Below are positions 32,947 through 39,162 of a stretch of DNA of 40,142 nucleotides, piece by piece (the stretch's first letter is position 1; each line of letters begins with the position of its first letter). The position numbers and the translations under genes were made by a program. The notes beneath the pieces were generated by a model. That model made no database searches. It was given only the letters and a program-made list of their open reading frames with translations, and had not been told where the DNA came from. Source of the DNA: a virus. The stretch spans positions 1 through 40,142 of IMG/VR virus record IMGVR_UViG_3300009149_007388; one strand, 5' to 3'.

Positions 32947-33492
32947 TCATATCGTTATGACTTTGCACTTGTAGCCCATCTGGGTGAGTTTCTGGTAGCC
33001 CTCTTTTTGATTCTCCTCGTTGTCGAACTCTATCAGGAGCTCGTACTTATTCTCGAAGTCTATTGACTCCTGGTCCTCTAGGGCTTTTTCGAGGTCCTTG
33101 TCGCTTAGGATTAGGAACTCTTTCAAGTCGTCCTCTCTGCCCTCTTCTATGATCCTGATATACTCGGCTTGATCAAGTTCCTTTACGTGGCTACCTTTAA
33201 GCTTGTTAAGGATCTGGCGGATTATGCGTCGATCCACGTCCTCGACGTCAAGGCGGATGACGGGAACCTGCTTCATACCAAGTTCCTTTGCCACGGTGAG
33301 GCGCTGCTCCCCGTCGGCCACTAGGAGATCCCTGTTGGTTACTATGGGGACGATGAAGCCAAACCTCTGAATCGCTTTACGGAGAGCACTGAGCTGGTTC
33401 TTCTTCATCTTGTTGGGGTTTTCTCCGTCCAACTGAAGTTTTTCGATATCTATGATCTCAGCTTCAGGTATCTCTATACCCGATTTTTTCAT
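32947..33492 (-). CDS. ParB/Srx-like nuclease-domain protein
   Basis: 181 residues. The ParB-like core is at about 14-100: LQLDGENPNKMKKNQLSALR, split, FGFIVPIVTNRDLLVADGEQRLTVAKEL, VPVIRLDVEDVDRRIIRQILNKLKG. DGEQR is the typical catalytic/nucleotide-binding motif. The C-terminal part is acidic helix. No HTH partitioning domain, so this is the short phage type that usually accompanies modification or DNA-processing genes. No ribosome binding site visible before the ATG. Confidence 0.8.
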   Translation of the reverse strand: MKKSGIEIPEAEIIDIEKLQLDGENPNKMKKNQLSALRKAIQRFGFIVPIVTNRDLLVADGEQRLTVAKELGMKQVPVIRLDVEDVDRRIIRQILNKLKGSHVKELDQAEYIRIIEEGREDDLKEFLILSDKDLEKALEDQESIDFENKYELLIEFDNEENQKEGYQKLTQMGYKCKVITI

Positions 33493-33520
33493 GATCGTGA
33501 AAAAAAAGATGATACTTAAC

Positions 33521-33856
33521 TCATGTTAGACGGCTCTGTCTTTGTGAAGAGTCGGCGAGTTCGAAGTCGTAGACGACGACCTCCATATCTGGGTCCCAGC
33601 TTCCGTTTATCCTGATCCAGGCCTGGCGGAACTCTTCTATGCTTCTGAAGCCTTCCTTCTCCGCCTCGTCCTTGGTTATGTCTCCTAGTCTCTGATGTGC
33701 GACTCTGGTTATCTTGATGTATTCTCCGGTGTTTTTATACCAGTTCTTTTTAAGAGTGTAGATTTGCCCCTCCTTTAGAGTGTGTTTGTGAAGCCTCCGT
33801 GTCTGAGTCTTGAGGCCGGAGAGAACCAATTCGAGGAGGTTCCTCTTGAACATCAT
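33521..33856 (-). CDS. ASCH-domain protein
   Basis: 111 residues from an ATG at 33856 with GGAGTG six bases upstream. The ASCH (PUA-like) pattern is clear: FKRNLLELVLSGLKTQTRRL, then EGQIYTLKKNW, YIKITRVAHQRLGDITKDEAEKEGF (split), and a final WDPDMEVVVYDFEL strand. ASCH proteins bind or process RNA or modified nucleosides. It lies between a small hypothetical gene and the ParB-like gene. Confidence 0.75.
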   Translation of the reverse strand: MMFKRNLLELVLSGLKTQTRRLHKHTLKEGQIYTLKKNWYKNTGEYIKITRVAHQRLGDITKDEAEKEGFRSIEEFRQAWIRINGSWDPDMEVVVYDFELADSSQRQSRLT

Positions 33857-33857
33857 G

Positions 33858-34076
33858 TCAGACACTCCTGTTCATGCCGCTTCTATTTACTTCGCGAAGT
33901 ACTATTAGCTTTGCGTCGTAGAAGTATCCGCCTTCTCGTAACTCTTTCCTGGTTGGCTGGGTAATGTTCTCGTCGTGGTTAGTGTAGAAGTCTTCGGCGT
34001 GTAGTTCTTCCGCCTTCTCCCAGATGAGCTCGCGTACCCAGGGCCAGAACTTTCCCGTAATTCTACGCTTGACCAT
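33858..34076 (-). CDS. Small hypothetical protein (KFWPW family)
   Basis: 72 residues from the ATG at 34076. It begins MVKRRITGKFWPWVRELIWE and is basic with a YFYDAKLIVLREVN strand near the end. No family known to me. A truncated duplicate of its start (MAGKFWPWVHSRR) is found at 35406-35447. Overlaps the region just before the ASCH gene. Confidence 0.55.
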   Translation of the reverse strand: MVKRRITGKFWPWVRELIWEKAEELHAEDFYTNHDENITQPTRKELREGGYFYDAKLIVLREVNRSGMNRSV

Positions 34077-34087
34077 GGGTGCCACCT

Positions 34088-34303
34088 TTATTGTGCCGCC
34101 CTGATCATCTCGATTGTGTTGGCCGATACGAAGGCTTTGCATATGGTGGCGAGGTCCTCGGGATCGAAGGGTCTGTTATCGTCCTCCCATCCATTGGAGA
34201 GGAGAGGTCCTATGGCTCTGAAGACGGCGCAGACTTCGACATGTCCGCATCCACTGCATTTCTGTTCGAAGATATCCTTGACGTTCCCGACCCCATTGAA
34301 CAT
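34088..34303 (-). CDS. Small Cys-containing protein
   Basis: 71 residues; ATG with AAGGAGG upstream, inside the end of the DUF932-like gene. A possible zinc site: FEQKCSGCGHVEVC near residues 13-25, plus Cys at about 55. The Cys-x2-Cys-x5-Cys plus late Cys spacing resembles small Fe-S or zinc binding segments. Function unknown. Confidence 0.6.
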   Translation of the reverse strand: MFNGVGNVKDIFEQKCSGCGHVEVCAVFRAIGPLLSNGWEDDNRPFDPEDLATICKAFVSANTIEMIRAAQ

Positions 34304-34305
34304 GT

Positions 34306-35109
34306 TTAGATCCTCCTTGGGGCCAGGGGTACTATGTTGTGGAGAGTGTTAAACTGGAAGGTCTTAGTATGGAGGCCTGTCTTCTCGTTGTGCCAGATAA
34401 GCTCCGTTATGTCGTTGTAGAGCTGCCACTCTGTTATGTCCGGGATTGTTGCTTCCTCTTCCTGTAGGTAGTCGGGTAATATACGTGCTGGGAGTCGGCT
34501 TTTGAGTATCTTTTCTACGAAGGCATTCGTGATCTTCTGCTTGGCCATCTGCCTGTATTTGTCTACTATTGACGAGCCGTGCTCCATGATTAGGACCATC
34601 TTGTTCTTCATGTCCTCTATGTGTGTCTGGAGGCCCTTGGTGTGGCTTCTTCTCATGTGCATGATTTCCTCGTAGCCGAAGATTACTCCGTTTCCGCAGA
34701 TTTGTCTGAAGGTGAAGATTCCGACTCCGAAGCTGCTTGACCCGTCTATAGCGTTAAAGACGTTAACTCCGACGTTGACTTCTTCTCCGTTGACTTTCTC
34801 TATCTTGCCTGGTGTGTAGATCGCCCTCATCTTGGTCTCTTGCGCGTTGTATAGAACATGGTCCTCGTTTTTTATCCCGTATGTATCGGGGGCGAAGGGT
34901 TCCAAGCCCGCTAATGAGGCTGCCCTGTCCGCGATCTTGAGAGCTTCCTCGTTAGGGAAGAGTAAGTAGTCTTTTCCGAGAACTTTGACGAGGATGTTGT
35001 TCCTGAAGATGGCTTTGTATCTTGTGTCTTCTCCATTTATCTGGATTGGGATTTGCTCGAGCCCGTACTGTTGCCAAGTCTTGTTTGACTCTCCGAAATT
35101 GATCTCTAT
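34306..35109 (-). CDS. DUF932-like protein with a non-standard start
   Basis: About 267 residues if read from ATA at 35109. The frame has no ATG/GTG/TTG before residue 69 (a TTG at 34905), yet the part before it is clearly domain sequence (YGLEQIPIQINGEDTRYKAIFRNN, KVLGKDYLLFPNEEALKIAD). A perfect GGAGGTG ends six bases before ATA. The frame is also continuous, through one TAG, with a 32-residue upstream gene. The later part (NVFNAIDGSSSFGVGIFTF, RQICGNGVIFGYEE, HTKGL) matches DUF932 phage/plasmid proteins of unknown function. Confidence 0.65.
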   Translation of the reverse strand: MEINFGESNKTWQQYGLEQIPIQINGEDTRYKAIFRNNILVKVLGKDYLLFPNEEALKIADRAASLAGLEPFAPDTYGIKNEDHVLYNAQETKMRAIYTPGKIEKVNGEEVNVGVNVFNAIDGSSSFGVGIFTFRQICGNGVIFGYEEIMHMRRSHTKGLQTHIEDMKNKMVLIMEHGSSIVDKYRQMAKQKITNAFVEKILKSRLPARILPDYLQEEEATIPDITEWQLYNDITELIWHNEKTGLHTKTFQFNTLHNIVPLAPRRI

Positions 35110-35208
35110 CTAGTCCACCTCCTGGGCTTGCTCTGCCTGCTCGAGGAAATGGTCGCTGCTGATCCGTAGGACGTATCCGTCCATTGATCTTACTTTTTGG
35201 GTTTCCAT
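35110..35208 (-). CDS. 32-residue protein with GYVLRISSD segment
   Basis: ATG at 35208, TAG at 35112-35110. It reads METQKVRSMDGYVLRISSDH and an acidic-Gln helix. The GYVLRISSD segment and about 28 bases of its DNA recur at the start of the PUA-like gene at 36686. It is in frame with the DUF932-like gene across the TAG, so it may be its leader, a stand-alone peptide, or the N-terminus if the amber codon is read through. Confidence 0.5.
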   Translation of the reverse strand: METQKVRSMDGYVLRISSDHFLEQAEQAQEVD

Positions 35209-35295
35209 TTTTGCTCAAGTAAAGAGGGGTTCAGAGACAATTGAATGTTTGTTAGTGTATCCGTTCAAAGAGAATGTGTCAAATATAGGCGTATT

Positions 35296-35307
35296 CACGA
35301 ATTCGTG
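35296..35307. promoter_or_regulatory. Perfect 12-base palindrome upstream of the DUF932 operon
   Basis: CACGAATTCGTG reads the same on both strands, in the 230-base AT-rich gap between the remnant at 35406 and the gene at 35208. Leftward TATA-like CCTATATTTG (35280-35289 region) lies next to it. It may be an operator. The remaining gap (35209-35405) shows no other feature I can support. Confidence 0.35.
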
Positions 35308-35405
35308 CCTAAATAATTCATAATTCTTCAAATTATAGTGATTTACGGAGACGTTATTAGTTGTTCGGTGTGAATACATCCTTCTTCAATGAGTCCCTGG
35401 TAATC

Positions 35406-35447
35406 CTATCTTCTGCTGTGAACCCAGGGCCAGAACTTTCCGGCCAT
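35406..35447 (-). pseudogene. Truncated duplicate of KFWPW gene start
   Basis: A 13-codon frame, MAGKFWPWVHSRR then TAG. Twenty bases (35422-35441) are identical to 34036-34055 in the KFWPW gene. The frame stops after this, so it is a fragment left by duplication or recombination. Confidence 0.5.
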
Positions 35448-35451
35448 CAAA

Positions 35452-35622
35452 TTACTCCTGGGCTAATAAAGCTTTAATTAGAGACAGCTGCTCCTCAAGG
35501 ACCTCTATGTTTGCCTCTGCTCTCTGTGTCGTTAAAAGAATTAAGGAGGTTCTGGAGATATTCCCAGCCAGGTAATTCTTGATCTCCTCCTCCTCCCGGT
35601 TCGTAAGTATGTAGGTTCTCAC
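35452..35622 (-). CDS. Small helical protein, unknown function
   Basis: 56 residues from GTG at 35622 (GGGAGAT seven bases upstream). It begins VRTYILTNREEEEIKNYLAG and continues as a leucine-rich coiled helix (NIEVLEEQLSLIKALLAQ). Small proteins of the form (M/V)R-x-Y-(I/V)-L-T-x-RE followed by a helix are common in phages and archaeal viruses. Probably a dimeric regulator or assembly helper; not certain. Confidence 0.6.
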   Translation of the reverse strand: MRTYILTNREEEEIKNYLAGNISRTSLILLTTQRAEANIEVLEEQLSLIKALLAQE

Positions 35623-35626
35623 TGTA

Positions 35627-36244
35627 CTATCTCCCGTAAGAGTCGATACATAAAATCGTGTTCAAACCATTTAGGTTCCGATTTTCAATGTTCCAGAGCG
35701 GGTATAGATGACAGCCAAGATACTCATCTGCCACATCTTTCAATTCTTTTATGCGTTGCTTGATTGATTCGGGGTTTTTAAGATTGTGTGGTTTATTTTC
35801 TTTTGAGTAACGTTCAATAAAGGTAAGTACCCTGCTGTCATTTTCGTATTTTAGTTCTATTCGTGTCATCTTTCCCTCTGTTTCTGGGGGGATTATCCGT
35901 ATGTTTGCCTTTATACGACCATTGGTTCTTATCCATTCGTCACCTATTTTTTTATCCCAGTAACTGCTTTCCACGTTTTCAGTGAATCCCCATTCGTTGA
36001 AACCAGACTCGTTAGCTACGCGGTCAAGATATTCACTGTGAAATTGACAGTATTTAATTTCGTTCTCTAAGGCAGATTTCATGTTCTTGATTAACTCTTC
36101 GTTAATTAATGCCGTTCTAATCGTCCAAGTATCTTCCAGTGCTTTAAGTTTCTCTTGTAACGCTTTTTCATAGTCTGAATAGTCACCATCCGTTGGATCC
36201 AACCATCTACGGCTGATAGTTAAATCAAAAAAAAGTATTATCAT
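35627..36244 (-). CDS. Hypothetical protein, AT-rich
   Basis: 205 residues; ATG with GGAGAGG just upstream, TAG stop. Starts with a beta strand (MIILFFDLTISRRWLDP), then long charged helices and a beta part (IKANIRIIPPETEGKMTRIEL). No family recognised. AT-rich compared with neighbours; may be an accessory gene of foreign origin. Confidence 0.55.
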   Translation of the reverse strand: MIILFFDLTISRRWLDPTDGDYSDYEKALQEKLKALEDTWTIRTALINEELIKNMKSALENEIKYCQFHSEYLDRVANESGFNEWGFTENVESSYWDKKIGDEWIRTNGRIKANIRIIPPETEGKMTRIELKYENDSRVLTFIERYSKENKPHNLKNPESIKQRIKELKDVADEYLGCHLYPLWNIENRNLNGLNTILCIDSYGR

Positions 36245-36263
36245 TATCCTCTCCTTTTGTTTT

Positions 36264-36686
36264 CTAGGCCTCTTCCGAGGCCTTGTTTGCGTAGTCTTCC
36301 GCTGTTTCTAGGAGTTCGGCGACTTGGTTCTCTGTCAGCTTTATCCCGTGTAGGAACATGCCTTTTCTCTTGTCGTCTTTTAGAAAGGTCTCCTTGAGTG
36401 GGAGAGGGTTCTCGTACATGACTAAGGGCATGAAGGTTAGGGCTTGTTTCCACTTGTTCTGTCGGCAGTAGTCTTCTTCTTCGGGCGTCATCTCCCACAG
36501 CATTTCGACTTTTTCGACTATGCCGTGGCCGACGAAGCTGTCCACCTTGACCTTCTTGGCGAAGAGGATCGGTGTGCCCTTGCGCCAGTGTCTCTGTATG
36601 CCGGGGTAGTATTTCTTGATCTCCTTAAGCTGTAGGAGATACTCGTCGCTACTGATCCGTAGGACGTATCCAGGTGTTTCTTCCAT
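36264..36686 (-). CDS. PUA/EVE-like protein
   Basis: 140 residues. GYVLRISSDEYLLQL, then GTPILFAKKVKVDSFVGHGIV and MTPEEEDYCRQNKWKQALTF, MPLVMYENPLPLKETFL, GMFLHGIKLTENQVAELLE. The FAKK-x-K-x-DSFVGxG strand pair followed by a W/F-rich helix and a PLP-loop is typical of PUA-like barrels including EVE domains, which bind modified bases. The exact family is not certain. Its first residues are duplicated in the 35110 gene. Confidence 0.5.
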   Translation of the reverse strand: MEETPGYVLRISSDEYLLQLKEIKKYYPGIQRHWRKGTPILFAKKVKVDSFVGHGIVEKVEMLWEMTPEEEDYCRQNKWKQALTFMPLVMYENPLPLKETFLKDDKRKGMFLHGIKLTENQVAELLETAEDYANKASEEA

Positions 36687-36750
36687 TTCTTTACACCATG
36701 TTATACTGGTACAGTAGCAGTATATATGGCTTGGGTGGCGAGAATCTAAC

Positions 36751-37026
36751 TCAGGACTTGACAGTTAAACGAGTTAGGTTCACATTCTGCTGTGAGCCCT
36801 GTCCGCGGCTATCGGATATGATCTCGCCTCTATCGAACATTTTCGAGACAGGTAAGAGCCAGGAAGTCTTGTAATCAGGCAGTTTCTCGATAAGCTCTTT
36901 GAGGACTTGTCCATGTGAGATGACGTTAATGCTCTCCGACTTGATCATATCCCGGTGAGAGTTCTGGCTGACGATTCGGGCTGTTGTCCGCCTTATGCGG
37001 GCTTCTCGGCTTCTTTTATGCGTCAT
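36751..37026 (-). CDS. Basic hypothetical protein
   Basis: 91 residues, ATG start. Strongly basic N-terminus (MTHKRSREARIRRTTAR), then a region that could be a winged helix (QVLKELIEKLPDYKTSWLLPV and SKMFDRGEIISDSRGQG). DNA binding is a guess from charge and layout. It precedes the PUA-like gene with a 64-base gap that shows nothing else. Confidence 0.5.
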   Translation of the reverse strand: MTHKRSREARIRRTTARIVSQNSHRDMIKSESINVISHGQVLKELIEKLPDYKTSWLLPVSKMFDRGEIISDSRGQGSQQNVNLTRLTVKS

Positions 37027-37071
37027 TGATAGAAACCTCTAGGGCCACACTCGCGACGACGTCGGAGGCGG

Positions 37072-37344
37072 CTATTTGCTTATTTGGTCGATGGCTCCGC
37101 TGAGCCGGTGACCTGAGACGTCTATGCCTGCTCCTACGAGGATGGCTGAGACGTAGGTCCAGATGTTTGGATCCTTTGTGCCTTGAAATATGAGTGCTGA
37201 GACGAGGCCTCCGAGGATGGCTCTTTCTATGCTGGCCGCGAATTTTCTGTTGTCGAAGTTTTCTCCGGATTCTATCCAGCCGAGTATGGCGACGGATATG
37301 GCTCCGACTACGGTTAGCAGAATTAGTATGATATGTGGATCCAT
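37072..37344 (-). CDS. Holin-like membrane protein
   Basis: 90 residues with three likely membrane segments: IILILLTVVGAISVAILGWI (about 5-24), AILGGLVSALIFQ (43-55) and IWTYVSAILVGAGIDVSG (61-78). The layout M-x-hydrophobic, GWI-x-SGExFDxRKF, then GAGIDVSGHRLSGA at the end recurs in small phage/archaeal virus proteins annotated as holins. It would form membrane lesions at the end of infection. A leftward promoter lies 40 bases upstream. Confidence 0.6.
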   Translation of the reverse strand: MDPHIILILLTVVGAISVAILGWIESGENFDNRKFAASIERAILGGLVSALIFQGTKDPNIWTYVSAILVGAGIDVSGHRLSGAIDQISK

Positions 37345-37383
37345 TATGTTACTCTAAAAGTGGAATTAGTTATTATCTCTATA

Positions 37384-37390
37384 CTTAAAC
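37384..37390 (-). promoter_or_regulatory. TATA-type promoter of the holin-like gene
   Basis: On the gene strand GTTTAAGTATAG lies about 26 bases before a likely transcript start near 37361 and 40 bases before the ATG at 37344. The TTTAAG core resembles the other promoters of this window. Confidence 0.45.
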
Positions 37391-37425
37391 AAAATGGGTT
37401 TAATTAGTGTCGAGGCATAAGGATA

Positions 37426-37713
37426 TTATTCAGTGACATCCGTTTCCCTACACCGTTTCATATCATCAGTCTTGTCTATCTTATGGGTGTCAGGTTTTAT
37501 TATGTCCGATATTTCCTCGACGCTGAGATCGACGTTCCCTGTAGACAATGTCTTGTTTAGTCTCTCAATCCCCTCATCAAGAGACTTCGTGAAGCAGGGA
37601 AAACATAGATAGTGTTTTGGTGGGTACGGGAAAATCACTCTCTGGCCTTTATCATTTTTAGTGTATGGTTCACCGCATAGTGTACAATTATCAGGTATCT
37701 TTCTTTCAACCAT
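37426..37713 (-). CDS. Zinc-ribbon protein
   Basis: 95 residues. NCTLCGEPYTK and YLCFPCFTK supply four Cys (9, 12, 36, 39) of a zinc ribbon; the C-terminal half is acidic helix ending CRETDV. Its start overlaps the end of the preceding Cys-rich gene by eight bases. Function unknown; probable regulator or adaptor. Confidence 0.65.
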   Translation of the reverse strand: MVERKIPDNCTLCGEPYTKNDKGQRVIFPYPPKHYLCFPCFTKSLDEGIERLNKTLSTGNVDLSVEEISDIIKPDTHKIDKTDDMKRCRETDVTE

Positions 37714-37888
37714 CGTCCTTCTCCTCGTTTGGATTATGTATGCCCTCTGTTACGCAGCACCTTTTCCTGTTTTTCCTCCGGTTAGGATTATCCACGGAGA
37801 TACAGAATATACATTCAAGGGGTAAGTAACGGTAGCATCTCTGGGCCGTCTCACATTTCTCTGGGAACTTAGGGCACGGCAGAGGCAT
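37706..37888 (-). CDS. Cys-rich small protein
   Basis: 60 residues with eight Cys: MPLPCPKFPEKCETAQRCYRYL, split, then LECIFCISV and KRCCVTEG. The C-x6-C-x5-C-x7-C-x2-C spacing suggests one or two metal sites. Preceded by a TATA-like promoter. No family recognised. Confidence 0.6.
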   Translation of the reverse strand: MPLPCPKFPEKCETAQRCYRYLPLECIFCISVDNPNRRKNRKRCCVTEGIHNPNEEKDDG

Positions 37889-37930
37889 CTTATTTATCGT
37901 CCATTATCATGTATTCCTAAAATTCCTTCA

Positions 37931-37938
37931 TTATATAG
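37931..37938 (-). promoter_or_regulatory. TATA-type promoter for the Cys-rich gene pair
   Basis: CTATATAA on the gene strand (centre about 37934) lies about 46 bases before the ATG at 37888, allowing a transcript start near 37908. It follows the AbrB-like stop, so the two Cys-rich genes may have separate control. Confidence 0.4.
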
Positions 37939-37978
37939 AGATAATGTTGGTCGGAACCTATGTTCAGCCCTTATGAAA

Positions 37979-38131
37979 CTAGGATTCGTCCTTCCTTATC
38001 TTTATCCTCACGGGGGTTCCCTGCTTCAGGTTAAGCCTCTTCCTGTACGCTAGAGGGACGGTGACCCTGCCCCCCTGGCAGATGTTGGCTAGGAACTCCT
38101 CCTCTATAATCTTCTCCAAGACCATCTCCAT
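37979..38131 (-). CDS. AbrB/SpoVT-type transcription regulator
   Basis: 50 residues from the second of two ATGs, TAG stop. LANICQGGRVTVPLAYRKRL and NLKQGTPVRIKIRK form the swapped-hairpin AbrB fold: a GRVTVP strand-turn, the YRKRLNLKQG helix and a final VRIKI strand. Such dimers bind DNA near promoters. It is first in the leftward block, its promoter faces the rightward TRAM promoter, and operator-like CCCATTAAATGG sites lie at both, so autoregulation is likely. Confidence 0.7.
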   Translation of the reverse strand: MEMVLEKIIEEEFLANICQGGRVTVPLAYRKRLNLKQGTPVRIKIRKDES

Positions 38132-38139
38132 TTAATGGG
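38128..38139 (-). promoter_or_regulatory. Operator-like site at the AbrB-gene start
   Basis: CCCATTAAATGG on the gene strand covers the ATG. Its centre is about 20 bases after a TATA-like TTTTTATT (38151-38159), giving a leaderless or nearly leaderless mRNA. The identical sequence sits in the same place after the opposite promoter. Confidence 0.6.
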
Positions 38140-38203
38140 ATTACTTGGTGAATAAAAATGTGCGTATTCGCTACACTTAGGATACATATATGCACACATA
38201 ACC

Positions 38204-38232
38204 TTTAAGCGGCGATGCAACCCATTAAATGG
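38204..38232 (+). promoter_or_regulatory. Promoter P1 with operator-like site, rightward block
   Basis: TTTAA at 38204-38208 in ACCTTTAAGCGGCGATGCAA, followed by CCCATTAAATGG at 38221-38232, where the transcript start is expected. The TATA-to-operator spacing (15 bases from TATA centre) equals that of the opposite AbrB promoter. A bound dimer would block both promoters. Confidence 0.65.
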
Positions 38233-38273
38233 CTGTAAGAAGGAGTTGAAGTTAGTTATGAGAGGTATGTTTT

Positions 38274-38699
38274 TTGAGTGAATTAAAACAACTACGTTTA
38301 GGAGATAAGATAACCGTCCACACGGTGCCTGGGAGAGATGGTAAGCCAATAGGTCGGCTATCAGATGGATGTATAATATTATTCGACCAGGAAAACCAAT
38401 ATTTCAGAATGCTGGCTCCAGGCCAGTCTGTGGAATGCCATGTGACAGTCATAAGCGAAAAATATGTCATCGTGAGCCCCATAAGCGAGCCCGAGCCGGA
38501 GGTTATCGAAACTTATCCAGAAGAAGATTTCCCAGAGATCGATGTTGATGACATCGTAAATGATCTGGAGAAAATGGTAAAAAAGTTATCCAAGAAATCC
38601 GGGAACGCAAAAGTTATCCCCAACGCCCTTCTACACGTAATCCGGCTTGAACAGCTAATTATAAAGATTCTAAAAGGTAAAAAATACGAAAAATACTGA
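38274..38699 (+). CDS. TRAM-domain RNA-binding protein with helical tail
   Basis: 141 residues; TTG start with GAGGT seven bases upstream. Residues about 5-70 form an OB-like TRAM barrel: LRLGDKITVHTVPGRDGKPIG, split, GCIILFDQENQY, LAPGQSVECHVTVISEKYVI. Then an acidic linker (EPEPEVIETYPEEDFPEIDV, split) and two charged helices. Small TRAM proteins act as RNA chaperones in archaea. It is transcribed from P1 and precedes the first ncRNA copy, so RNA binding to those transcripts is a testable idea, not a fact. Confidence 0.65.
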   Translation: MSELKQLRLGDKITVHTVPGRDGKPIGRLSDGCIILFDQENQYFRMLAPGQSVECHVTVISEKYVIVSPISEPEPEVIETYPEEDFPEIDVDDIVNDLEKMVKKLSKKSGNAKVIPNALLHVIRLEQLIIKILKGKKYEKY

Positions 38700-38714
38700 A
38701 CAACTTATAATAAA

Positions 38715-38722
38715 CTTTAAGC
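38715..38722 (+). promoter_or_regulatory. Promoter P2 of ncRNA copy 1
   Basis: CTTTAAGCGGTGTTGCA in which TTTAA (38716-38720) lies 25 bases before the first G of the ncRNA closing stem at 38743. It is preceded by an AT-rich stretch and the stop of the TRAM gene (38699). Confidence 0.6.
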
Positions 38723-38742
38723 GGTGTTGCACTCCATGTTTT

Positions 38743-38904
38743 GGTGGGGAGGGCTATGGGCCTAATGGAGACATGTGATCCTGGATGTCGGGTAAATCGT
38801 TGCAGGGAGGGGCTTGTAATCGCCCTTTTCATGACTCGGCCAGGCGAGTACCTGCTCCCGGGTTTTTACACCCCTTGCTCCAGGGCCGGCAACACTCCCC
38901 AACC
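38743..38904 (+). ncRNA. Structured ncRNA candidate, copy 1
   Basis: About 162 bases with no convincing coding frame. Closing stem GGTGGGGAG (38743-38751) with CTCCCCAACC (38895-38904, one bulge). Second helix GGCC...TGGAG (38759-38770) with CTCCA...GGCC (38878-38887). A hairpin ACTCG-GCCAGG-CGAGT (38834-38849) whose loop can pair with CCTGG at 38780-38784 as a pseudoknot. A variable GGGC/GCCC hairpin between. Own TATA promoter; the 5-prime stem begins at the expected start. Closely related to copy 2 at 39163. Family unknown to me. Confidence 0.65.
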
Positions 38905-38916
38905 CGTCACACAACC

Positions 38917-38921
38917 TTTAA
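38917..38921 (+). promoter_or_regulatory. Promoter P3 of the 58-residue gene
   Basis: ACCTTTAAGCGGCGATTAATACC just after the ncRNA copy 1 end; TATA centre about 45 bases before the ATG at 38964, leaving a short leader with GAGGAAG. Confidence 0.6.
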
Positions 38922-38963
38922 GCGGCGATTAATACCATCCTACAACTGTGAGGAAGCAAGAAT

Positions 38964-39140
38964 ATGGGTAAGGATACTATAATCGTTCTACCAGACGGCT
39001 CTAAGTGCGAAATAACTCCAAAGGGAATAAAATTCATAGAGGATATAGAGAAGTTCTTCGCGGAACTGGGCATACCCAAAGAAGACATTCCCTCATACTT
39101 GGGGAAACTAGCAGACCCCGAGCGAGCAAGTAACTTTTAA
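38964..39140 (+). CDS. 58-residue protein, unknown function
   Basis: MGKDTIIVLPDGSKCEITPK, then a helix pair (GIKFIEDIEKFFAELGIP, EDIPSYLGKLADPERAS). ATG with GAGGAAG eight bases upstream; the TAA overlaps the TATA box of promoter P4. Beta-hairpin then helices; no family recognised. It lies between the two ncRNA copies. Confidence 0.6.
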   Translation: MGKDTIIVLPDGSKCEITPKGIKFIEDIEKFFAELGIPKEDIPSYLGKLADPERASNF

Positions 39141-39141
39141 G
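39135..39141 (+). promoter_or_regulatory. Promoter P4 of ncRNA copy 2
   Basis: TTTTAAGCTGTGACACTAACC; TATA centre about 26 bases before the first G of the copy 2 stem (39163). It overlaps the preceding stop codon. Confidence 0.55.
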
Positions 39142-39162
39142 CTGTGACACTAACCATGGTTT

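Noticed and set aside
35296-35307. Palindrome as an attachment site
   Set aside because: No second copy, no integrase and no tRNA gene in the window; only an operator-like reading is kept.
38741-38982. Two rightward frames of about 65 residues inside ncRNA copy 1
   Set aside because: The matching frames are broken in copy 2; sequence conservation follows RNA pairing, not codons.
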